Below, in pieces: positions 6,285 to 12,508 of a stretch of 12,508 nucleotides of DNA (its first letter is position 1; each line of letters begins with the position of its first letter). A program made the position numbers and the translations under genes. Under the pieces are notes generated by a model, which worked only from the letters and a program-made list of their open reading frames with translations, was not told the origin of the DNA and ran no database searches. The stretch comes from Bdellovibrionales bacterium (lineage in GTDB: Bacteria > Bdellovibrionota > Bdellovibrionia > Bdellovibrionales > UBA1609). The DNA lies in NCBI GenBank assembly GCA_020435085.1, contig JAGRAB010000151.1, positions 1 to 12,508 of the forward strand, written 5' to 3'.

Positions 6285-7478
6285 TTGAAGTTCAATTCTG
6301 TTGCTGAAATTGTTGAAGATATTAAACAAGGAAAAATGGTGATCCTTATTGATGATGAAGATCGTGAAAATGAAGGCGACCTCATTATTGCCGCGGATTA
6401 CATTACTCCTCAACTTGTGAATTTTATGGTTTCTGAAGCGCGCGGTCTTGTTTGTTTGGCTTTGACCTCTCAACAAATTAAGCGATTGGGCATTCCGTTG
6501 ATGGTCAACGAAGATACCAATCTCTCTCCTAATAAAACGGCTTTTACAGTGAGTATTGAAGCGGCTCACGGAGTTACAACAGGAATCTCGGCTGCAGATC
6601 GTGCATTGACCATTAAAGTGGCTGCCAATCCTAATGCCATGCCTGGAGACGTTATTGTACCAGGCCATATCTTTCCCATTCGTGCTCAAAATGGAGGTGT
6701 GTTAAAGCGAGCTGGGCACACTGAAGCCAGTGTCGACTTAGCAAGAATTGCGGGGTTGAATCCTGCAGCGGTTATTTGTGAGATTATGAATCCTGATGGA
6801 ACGATGGCTCGACTTCCAGAGTTGATGGAGTTTGCTAAAAAGCATGAGTTGAAAATTGGAACCATTGAAAGCTTGATTCAATATCGTATTGAAAACGAAA
6901 CATTTGTCGAAGAAAAAGCAAAAGCGACCTTGCCTTCATTGTACGGTGAAGATTTTGATGTACGAGTTTTTGTGAATAACCTAGATGGACGTGAACATGT
7001 GGCACTTGTAAAAGGAGTAATTGATTCTGAAAAGCCAATACTTGTTCGTGTTCATGCGGAGTGCTTGATGGGTGATGTTTTTGGAAGTCTTCGCACTCGA
7101 AGTGGAGAATACCTTCAAGCAGCGATGCGAAAAATCAACGAAGAGGGATGTGGTGTGATCGTCTATCTTAAAACAGAAGATATGGGTGATCGATTATTAA
7201 GTCGTGTAAAGGCCTACTCTGACTTGGATTGTGGTGTGAAGAACTCTCAAGAGATTAAAGATGCCTTTAAATCAGATTCTCGTGACTATGGTGTTGGGGC
7301 TCAAATTCTTCGAGAATTAGGCGTGAGAAAAATTAATCTTTTGACGAATACACAATCTCGCCGAGTGGGCTTAAAAGGTTATGGGTTAGAAATAGTTGCT
7401 ACAACACCCGTCAATGTCAACTTGGGAAGTCTTGACTCTGACACGGAAAATACCCATGAGCATGAGGGCTTATTATGA
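6285..7478 (+). CDS. ribBA: RibB fused to a degenerate RibA domain
   Basis: The N-terminal half (about 1-205) is 3,4-dihydroxy-2-butanone-4-phosphate synthase, converting ribulose 5-phosphate to the four-carbon precursor used by RibH. It has the metal/substrate loop DDEDRENEGDL (23-33), NEDTN (75-79), HGVTTG (95-100), the GH-I-FP segment near 127-131 and RAGHTEA with His145; all look active. The C-terminal half (about 218-380) has the GTP cyclohydrolase II fold but not its active site. Cys260 remains, whereas the canonical CDCG, two further zinc cysteines, is TRSG (271-274). The QEGRGIGL catalytic segment is replaced by TEDMGDRL (297-304). RDYGVGAQIL, LLTN and GLKGYGL are kept. This matches the RibBX variant known in Proteobacteria, whose RibA-like half is inactive; here that is inferred from missing residues. 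Starts with TTG after AAAGGA, six bases after ribE, and overlaps ribH by four. Confidence 0.93.
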   Translation: MKFNSVAEIVEDIKQGKMVILIDDEDRENEGDLIIAADYITPQLVNFMVSEARGLVCLALTSQQIKRLGIPLMVNEDTNLSPNKTAFTVSIEAAHGVTTGISAADRALTIKVAANPNAMPGDVIVPGHIFPIRAQNGGVLKRAGHTEASVDLARIAGLNPAAVICEIMNPDGTMARLPELMEFAKKHELKIGTIESLIQYRIENETFVEEKAKATLPSLYGEDFDVRVFVNNLDGREHVALVKGVIDSEKPILVRVHAECLMGDVFGSLRTRSGEYLQAAMRKINEEGCGVIVYLKTEDMGDRLLSRVKAYSDLDCGVKNSQEIKDAFKSDSRDYGVGAQILRELGVRKINLLTNTQSRRVGLKGYGLEIVATTPVNVNLGSLDSDTENTHEHEGLL

Positions 7479-7948
7479 ATATCACTCAAGCAGACTTAAA
7501 TATTACAGGTATTAAAAAAATTGGGGTGGTGACAGCTCGATTCAATGCTCCGGTGACAGAAAAATTAGAGCAAGGAGCTTTTGAGAAACTGAATACATTA
7601 GGGTTTAAAGAGGAACAAGTTATCGCCGTGAGAGTTCCAGGAGCCGTTGAGATTCCGTTGGCAGTGCAAGCTCTCTTAGAGCAGGGGTGCGATGGGGTTG
7701 TGGCACTAGGAGCTGTCATTCGTGGAGAAACAGCACACTTTGATTATGTTTGTAACTCTGTGGAAAGAGCCTGTACGCAATTGCAGTTGGATTTTAAGAA
7801 GCCTGTAGGATTTGGGGTCCTCACAACGGAAAATGCAGAGCAAGCCTATGCTCGCTCTGGGGGAGCTAAGGGGAATAAAGGGGCCGAGACCGTAGAGGTC
7901 GTTATTGAGATGATTAATTTGACTAAAACTTTAACCCAAACCCCATAA
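7475..7948 (+). CDS. ribH: 6,7-dimethyl-8-ribityllumazine synthase
   Basis: Condenses 5-amino-6-ribitylaminouracil with 3,4-dihydroxy-2-butanone 4-phosphate to make the lumazine substrate of RibE; cytoplasmic, often a pentamer or 60-mer capsid. It has 157 residues, typical length. Motifs: ARFN (21-24) at the substrate pocket, VPGAVEIP (54-61), GAVIRGETAHFDYV (79-92) with the catalytic His88, and GVLTTENAEQAYAR (114-127) ending in Arg127 for phosphate binding. All expected residues are present. The ATG overlaps the ribBA stop in an ATGA arrangement, so the two are translationally coupled; GAGGG upstream provides the ribosome site. Being next to ribE and ribBA places the last reactions of the pathway in one transcript. 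ribD is not in the window. Confidence 0.97.
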   Translation: MNITQADLNITGIKKIGVVTARFNAPVTEKLEQGAFEKLNTLGFKEEQVIAVRVPGAVEIPLAVQALLEQGCDGVVALGAVIRGETAHFDYVCNSVERACTQLQLDFKKPVGFGVLTTENAEQAYARSGGAKGNKGAETVEVVIEMINLTKTLTQTP

Positions 7949-7960
7949 AGGAGAGTCCCT

Positions 7961-8206
7961 ATGGAAGAAACAACGAAGCAAGAGATCTGCAAACTAACTT
8001 TAAATGATTTTTACAAAAAACTCAGCGAACGTGTGAGTGATTATAATGCGAAATTGATGCTTCAATCTGCAATGATTTCATCAGGTTTGGATCAAAACCT
8101 ATCTAGCTTAAATACAGATGAGGCAAAAGCCATTTGCTTGGAGTTAATTAAAAAAGGTGGCCCAGCGTTTCAAGTAGGAAAGGCATTGTACCACCAAGTA
8201 CAATAA
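7961..8206 (+). CDS. Small helical protein at end of rib operon, unknown
   Basis: An 81-residue cytoplasmic-looking protein that I do not recognise. It has no signal peptide or membrane segment. The sequence looks mostly helical: an N-terminal helix (about 12-28), a second helical part (30-42), a loop with SGLDQN, then a helix rich in Ala and Leu (53-65) with Cys59, and a Gly-rich turn KGGPAFQVG (65-73) before a short C-terminal helix. The KGGPAFQVG run looks like a conserved motif, but I cannot name it. AAGGAG seven bases before the ATG is one of the strongest ribosome sites in the window, and the gene lies only 12 bases after ribH, so it is probably the last gene of the riboflavin transcript. 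This is the place where nusB often follows ribH, but length and sequence exclude NusB. Confidence 0.72.
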   Translation: MEETTKQEICKLTLNDFYKKLSERVSDYNAKLMLQSAMISSGLDQNLSSLNTDEAKAICLELIKKGGPAFQVGKALYHQVQ

Positions 8207-8349
8207 AAATAAGAAGCGACCTCAAAAGTGCAATATTCTTTGTTGGCTTCCTCATGGATTTGTGTGACGTACTATAAGTATACCTCCGAGTCTCGGGTTC
8301 GCCGCCTCGAATCTAGCATTTTTGAAGCCATTTCAGATAGAGTAGGGGT
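8207..8349 (+). promoter_or_regulatory. Intergenic region before ntrY
   Basis: These 143 bases carry no gene I can support. TATAAG at 8273-8278 could be a -10 for ntrY, but no fitting -35 lies 17-18 bases upstream. A short stem, CCGA/TCGG with a 3-base loop, is at 8286-8296. No terminator with a T-run closes the riboflavin operon. The ntrY ATG has a poor ribosome site: AGGGG is too close, leaving GAG about 7 bases upstream. Confidence 0.35.
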
Positions 8350-10620
8350 ATGGGAGATTTTATCCGCCGGATTGTTTCCGGTTTAGAACCGGAAGAACGC
8401 CTGAAACGACGAAAGGAATTTTTCTTAGTCGTATTACTTTCTGTCGTTTTTCTTGTTCTTACTTTTATTGAGTTTCGTTTATTTGAGATCAGCCATTCGC
8501 TGCCCTTTATGCATTCTATTTTCTTTTTGGGGCTAGTTAATTTTAATATCATCATTTTTCTTCTTCTTATTTACTTTATATTTCGAAACGTGGTTAAGGT
8601 CTTTGTTGAAAAGCAAGGGCGTTTGATTGGCTCATCTTTGAAAACAAAACTGATTGCTGCATTTGTGACATTTAGTTTTGTTCCCACAGCATTAATGTTT
8701 ATTGTCTCGGTTTTTTATATCAACAATAGTTTTGATAAATGGTTTTCCACAAAAATGGCTGGGGTTTTGGAGAGTTCATTAGAAGTCACAAATGCCTTCA
8801 GCACTTCAGCAAAGAGAAAGAATTATCATTTTGCCAACCGGGTGGTTCAGCGATTAAATTTTCAGAGTTCAAAAAAAACTATTCAGCACCAACTGGATCA
8901 ATTGCGAGAGGAGTACTCTCTTGATGCGATTGAATATTATCCGAGCTTATTTGCTGATCGCTATGTTAGCTTGTCTGAAGATGAATTAATTCCAGAAGTC
9001 CCACAGGTTTCATTGAATGTTTTGAAAAGAAGTATTCAACAAAATGCAGAAACAAGCCTTGTCCATCAATTCGATGAGGGAAATCTGATTCGAGTAATTG
9101 TTCCTGTGAAATCGGGAGAAGGGGCTGTTGTCGTCTCTACATTTATGCCGTTGTCACTGCTGGCAAGGATCAACGATATTTCTCGGGCGTATGAAGACTT
9201 TCGTGATACGAACCCTCTTGAATATCCAATTAAATCTATTTATTTGATTATTTTAACTCTTATGACCTTGGTCATTTTATTAGGTGCGACGTGGTTTGGG
9301 TTTTATTTGGCAAAACAATTATCTATTCCGTTATTAGAGCTAGGAATAGCGGCAACACGGGTTGCGAAAAAAGATTATCAAAAAGTGTATTTGAGCTCAG
9401 GCTCTCAAGAGATTAATGAATTGATCGAGCACTTTAATAATATGACAGATAATTTAGAAAGATCTGAGCGAATTGCAAAAGAGGCAAATCAAAGCTTAAA
9501 AGAAACTTTGAGTCAGTTAGATGAACATAGCCAGTATATTGAAGTGGTTTTATCTAATGTGATGACAGGCGTGATTTCGATTGATCAAAGTGGCTATATT
9601 ACAATGGTGAATCGACATGCTGCGAACTTATTAAATATTGATCCTGAACAGTATGTGGGAAGAAAAGCAAAAGATGTTTTATCGAGTGAATACTATCATA
9701 TTTTTGAGGAATTACTGACGTCAATGAAACAATATAAAGCGCAGAATCTAAAAAGAGAAGTGCAAGTCAATATTGGCGAAAGAACAGTTCCTCTTCAAAT
9801 GACTCTTTCCGTTCTTTATGATGATGCTAAAAATGAATTGGGAAAAGTTTTAGTATTTGATGATCTCACACCATTGGTGAGTGCTCAAAGAGCAGCAGCT
9901 TGGACAGAAGTGGCTCGCCGAATTGCTCATGAAATTAAAAATCCACTCACACCGATTCGACTCTCGGCTCAACGACTTCAAAAAAAGTTTGGCACTCAAG
10001 TTTCAGATCCTGCCTTTGAACAATGCACCAATATGATTATTGATCAGGTGGATAGTCTTAAAGGCCTTGTCAATGAGTTTAGTCATTTTGCAAGACTGCC
10101 AAAATCTCAGCCCATTGAAGCAAATCTTAATTCTGTTATTGCAGACGCTCTTGCTTTATATACAACCGCGCATGTGGATATTTCCTTTAAATTTCAAGAA
10201 GATATCAATTTGCCTCGATTTCGCTTTGATCCTGAACAAATGAAGCGAGTTATTTCCAACTTACTCGATAATGCAGTGGCTGCTTTAAAAGAGACAAAAG
10301 AGGCTAAAGTAGACATTCGAATTGAGTATGATAGCATCTTAAGAATTGTGAGAGTCTCAGTGATTGACAATGGACCAGGGATTTCCCGTAACATGAGGGA
10401 TCGTATTTTTGAACCTTATGTCACTTCAAAGGAGTCTGGAACTGGTTTGGGGCTTGCTATTGTGAAAAGAACCATTGAAGACCATAATGGTTTTATTCGA
10501 GCTTATGCCAATGAACCCACTGGGACTAAAATTATTATTGAACTTCCTGTAATTGGTGATGAATTCACTAAAGCTGCGGGGAGTACTGTCAGGGACTTGG
10601 ACGAGGAGCCAACAATATGA
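8350..10620 (+). CDS. ntrY: NtrY-like sensor histidine kinase
   Basis: Inner-membrane sensor kinase of 756 residues that should autophosphorylate and pass phosphate to the adjacent NtrX. Four membrane helices are visible: about 24-44, 55-79, 101-124 and 297-320. The stretch 126-295 between the third and fourth is the likely periplasmic sensor. Then follow HAMP (about 320-375), a coiled linker, a PAS domain (about 393-505), and a HisKA domain with HEIKNPLTPIRLSA, where His527 is the phosphorylation site. The ATPase domain has the N-box NLLDNA (637-642), DNGPGI (673-678) and GTGLGLAI (697-704). Three N-terminal helices plus a C-terminal one, the HEIKNPLTPI box and the NtrX partner fit NtrY rather than NtrB. 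The ATG at 8350 follows an in-frame TAG at 8338. Its stop overlaps the ntrX start by four bases. The ligand is unknown. Confidence 0.9.
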   Translation: MGDFIRRIVSGLEPEERLKRRKEFFLVVLLSVVFLVLTFIEFRLFEISHSLPFMHSIFFLGLVNFNIIIFLLLIYFIFRNVVKVFVEKQGRLIGSSLKTKLIAAFVTFSFVPTALMFIVSVFYINNSFDKWFSTKMAGVLESSLEVTNAFSTSAKRKNYHFANRVVQRLNFQSSKKTIQHQLDQLREEYSLDAIEYYPSLFADRYVSLSEDELIPEVPQVSLNVLKRSIQQNAETSLVHQFDEGNLIRVIVPVKSGEGAVVVSTFMPLSLLARINDISRAYEDFRDTNPLEYPIKSIYLIILTLMTLVILLGATWFGFYLAKQLSIPLLELGIAATRVAKKDYQKVYLSSGSQEINELIEHFNNMTDNLERSERIAKEANQSLKETLSQLDEHSQYIEVVLSNVMTGVISIDQSGYITMVNRHAANLLNIDPEQYVGRKAKDVLSSEYYHIFEELLTSMKQYKAQNLKREVQVNIGERTVPLQMTLSVLYDDAKNELGKVLVFDDLTPLVSAQRAAAWTEVARRIAHEIKNPLTPIRLSAQRLQKKFGTQVSDPAFEQCTNMIIDQVDSLKGLVNEFSHFARLPKSQPIEANLNSVIADALALYTTAHVDISFKFQEDINLPRFRFDPEQMKRVISNLLDNAVAALKETKEAKVDIRIEYDSILRIVRVSVIDNGPGISRNMRDRIFEPYVTSKESGTGLGLAIVKRTIEDHNGFIRAYANEPTGTKIIIELPVIGDEFTKAAGSTVRDLDEEPTI

Positions 10621-11999
10621 GTTTGATTAAAAACCAAGAGCCGGCTTTAAAAATTTTGATTGTGGATGATGAAAAAGCCATTGGTGATATCTTATCGGCC
10701 TCTTTAGAAGATGATGGCTATGTAACAGCAACGGCCCTTGATGGTGTTGCAGGTTTAGAGACCATGGCAACATTTCAACCTCAATTGGTTTTCTTAGATA
10801 TTTGGATGCCCGGTGAATTAGATGGGCTTCAGGTCTTACAAGAAGCTCAAAAAAAATTCCCAAAAATGAAGTTTATCATCATGTCAGGACATGGAACCAT
10901 TGAAACAGCCGTGAAAGCAGTAAAGCTTGGAGCTTGGGATTTTGTTGAAAAACCATTGTCGATGGATAAAATTTCTATTCTCATTAAGAACATTGAAACT
11001 TTTCAACAGGCAGAAAAAGAAAAAGACGCACTCCTCAATAAATTAAGAAAGAACATTGCCCTTATTGGTGATAGCCCAGCGATGAAAGTTCTCAAACAAA
11101 TGATTTCTCGAGTCGCTCAAAGCGAATCCTGGGTATTAATTAATGGAGCCAATGGAACGGGAAAAGAATTAGTTGCGCAAAATATACATTATTTAAGTTC
11201 TCGAGCCAGTCAGCCATTTGTAGAAGTGAACTGTGCGGCCATTCCCAAAGAACTTATTGAGAGTGAGCTTTTTGGTTATGAAAAAGGAGCTTTCACGGGA
11301 GCAGATAAACAAAAGCTGGGAAAGTTTGATCTTGCCAATGGTGGAACCCTTTTTCTTGATGAAATTGGTGATATGAGCCTTGAGGCACAGGCGAAGATTT
11401 TACGAATTCTTCAAGAGCAGAATTTTCAACGTGTTGGTGGAACAAAAACCATTCAAGTCAATGTTCGTGTGATTGCTGCAACAAACAAAGATCTAAAAGA
11501 AGAAATTGCAAAAGGAAACTTTAGAGAAGACCTTTATTATCGTCTCAATGTTGTTCCTTTTCGTGTTCCTTGCCTTAAAGATCGATTTGAGGATATTCCG
11601 TCTCTTGTGGATCATTTTGTGAATGAATTTACGAAACAAAGTGGAATTCAAAGGAAAAATTTTAGTGAAGCTGCCATGAAAAAAATGATGGAGTATACAT
11701 GGCCAGGAAACGTAAGAGAGCTTAAAAACTTTGTGGAGCGTGTTTACATTTTAACTCCGGGGGATAATGTAGAGCTTCATGATTTGAAATTTGCAGGGTT
11801 GGCAGACTCACTTCAAGTGGGAGATACGCAAAGCTTAGCTTCGGCAAACTTTCGTGAGGCAAGAGCTCAGTTTGAAAGAGATTATTTAGAGCAAAAGATT
11901 AGCGAAAATAATGGCAACATTAGTAAAACAGCAGAAAGTATTGGTCTTGAGCGAAGTTATTTGCATAGAAAGATAAAGACCTACGGCATTGAGGTTTAA
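10617..11999 (+). CDS. ntrX: NtrX-like sigma-54 response regulator
   Basis: A 460-residue transcriptional activator, partner of the preceding kinase. The receiver domain (1-125) has acidic DDE (17-19), phosphoacceptor Asp61 in FLDIW, Ser90 and Lys112. The AAA+ sigma-54 domain (about 148-375) has Walker A GANGTGKE (177-184), the sigma-54-contacting GAFTGA loop (224-229), Walker B GGTLFLDE (242-249) and WPGNVREL (362-369). The C-terminal Fis-type helix-turn-helix (about 420-458) ends with [15 protein letters not shown], typical of NtrX. The Walker A reads GANG instead of the GESG of NtrC, also NtrX-like. All functional residues are present, so it should activate RNA polymerase carrying sigma-54. 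The start overlaps ntrY by ATGA, with GAGGAG eight bases upstream, indicating equal, coupled synthesis. proS begins five bases after its stop. Confidence 0.93.
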   Translation: MSLIKNQEPALKILIVDDEKAIGDILSASLEDDGYVTATALDGVAGLETMATFQPQLVFLDIWMPGELDGLQVLQEAQKKFPKMKFIIMSGHGTIETAVKAVKLGAWDFVEKPLSMDKISILIKNIETFQQAEKEKDALLNKLRKNIALIGDSPAMKVLKQMISRVAQSESWVLINGANGTGKELVAQNIHYLSSRASQPFVEVNCAAIPKELIESELFGYEKGAFTGADKQKLGKFDLANGGTLFLDEIGDMSLEAQAKILRILQEQNFQRVGGTKTIQVNVRVIAATNKDLKEEIAKGNFREDLYYRLNVVPFRVPCLKDRFEDIPSLVDHFVNEFTKQSGIQRKNFSEAAMKKMMEYTWPGNVRELKNFVERVYILTPGDNVELHDLKFAGLADSLQVGDTQSLASANFREARAQFERDYLEQKISENNGNISKTAESIGLERSYLHRKIKTYGIEV

Positions 12000-12004
12000 A
12001 CAGC

Positions 12005-12508
12005 ATGAAATGGTCAAAGACCCATCTCTATACAATCAAAGAAGTGCCGTCGGATGCCGAAATTCCCAGTCATCGGCTCCTTGTTCGAGGTGGATTTATT
12101 AAAAAATTGGCACCAGGGATTTATTCTTATGGTCCGCTTCTCCTTCGGTCTATTCGTAAGTTTGAAGAAATTATTCGCTCAGAGCTCGATAAAAGGGGTT
12201 GTGTTGAAGTTTTAATGCCCATGGTTCAGCCAAAAGAAATTTGGGAGGAGTCAGGACGCTGGCAAACAATGGGGCCTGAAATGCAAAGACTCACAAATCG
12301 AAAAGGTCATGAATTTTGCTTGGGCGCGACTCATGAAGAAGTGATTACCGATTATGTGAGACATGATATTAAATCCTATCGTGACCTCCCTGTGAATCTT
12401 TATCAAATTCAAGGAAAATTTCGAGATGAAGTGCGCCCTCGTTTTGGACTCATGCGGGGACGTGAATTTTTAATGCAAGGTGCCTATTCCTTTGATCTTG
12501 ACCAAGCC
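12005..12508 (+). CDS. proS: Prolyl-tRNA synthetase, N-terminal part
   Basis: Charges tRNA-Pro with proline in the cytoplasm; class II synthetase. Only the first 168 codons are in the window and the frame is open to the edge; a full bacterial-type enzyme is about 565-580 residues. Visible features are the N-terminal [24 protein letters not shown] region (22-45) with motif 1 following it (about 49-74), the TxE substrate loop ATHEE (108-112), and motif 2, [19 protein letters not shown] (139-157). The bacterial editing insertion would lie beyond the window. The ATG at 12005 follows the ntrX stop by five bases and uses GAGG from the ntrX end as its ribosome site, so it is probably read through from ntrYX. 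Truncation is due to the window end, not damage. Confidence 0.96.
   Translation, partial: MKWSKTHLYTIKEVPSDAEIPSHRLLVRGGFIKKLAPGIYSYGPLLLRSIRKFEEIIRSELDKRGCVEVLMPMVQPKEIWEESGRWQTMGPEMQRLTNRKGHEFCLGATHEEVITDYVRHDIKSYRDLPVNLYQIQGKFRDEVRPRFGLMRGREFLMQGAYSFDLDQA

Noticed and set aside
6264..6689. 141-codon open frame on the minus strand within ribBA
   Set aside because: It lies opposite a well-conserved RibB domain and its product is unlike any protein; it is a shadow of the coding strand.
8254..8277. Seven-codon ATG-TAA frame before ntrY
   Set aside because: No ribosome site precedes it and no attenuator-like structure follows; such short frames are expected by chance.
8315..8330. Sigma-54-like TGGC-N8-TGCT on the minus strand before ntrY
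   Set aside because: GG and GC are 10 bases apart as required, but it points away from ntrY, the -12 is imperfect, and it would only make antisense RNA into the 81-residue gene.

Overview
The window reads as an ordinary chromosomal stretch of a Gram-negative bacterium with moderately low GC. The protein set is ClpB, a secreted M48 protease, a riboflavin cluster with a degenerate RibBA, a multi-pass NtrY/NtrX pair and ProRS, plus two small proteins I cannot assign. This suits a deltaproteobacterium-like or Bdellovibrionota organism, but that placement is an impression from protein style and was not tested. I see no mobile element, CRISPR array, tRNA or rRNA.

Layout. Positions 1-371 hold no convincing gene; the minus strand is rich in stops and short stems and carries a strong Shine-Dalgarno sequence at 8-14 pointing out of the left edge. 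Next come two minus-strand genes in tandem, transcribed leftwards: an 81-residue four-cysteine protein (1337-1582) and a membrane-anchored alpha/beta hydrolase (372-1313). A 144-base divergent intergenic region separates them from clpB (1727-4321). All later genes are on the plus strand. An extended -10 promoter at the clpB end and a hairpin over the ribosome binding site precede a secreted M48 metalloprotease (4375-5565). After an 86-base gap with a perfect 7-bp inverted repeat comes ribE - ribBA-like - ribH - an 81-residue unknown protein (5652-8206), tightly packed. A 143-base gap leads to ntrY - ntrX - proS (8350 to the right edge), also tightly packed.

How the genes work together. RibB, RibH and RibE supply 3,4-dihydroxybutanone phosphate, lumazine and riboflavin. 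The RibA half of the fusion has lost two of three zinc cysteines and the EGRG motif, so GTP cyclohydrolase II and RibD must be encoded elsewhere. NtrY (four membrane helices, HAMP, PAS, kinase) and NtrX (receiver, sigma-54 AAA+ domain with intact GAFTGA, Fis-type helix-turn-helix) form a complete two-component system translated by an ATGA overlap. proS starts five bases after ntrX and is cut by the window end.

I did not find a clearly new multi-gene system. The best leads are the degenerate RibA domain, the two small unknown proteins, the palindrome before ribE, and the promoter and ribosome-site hairpin before the M48 protease.
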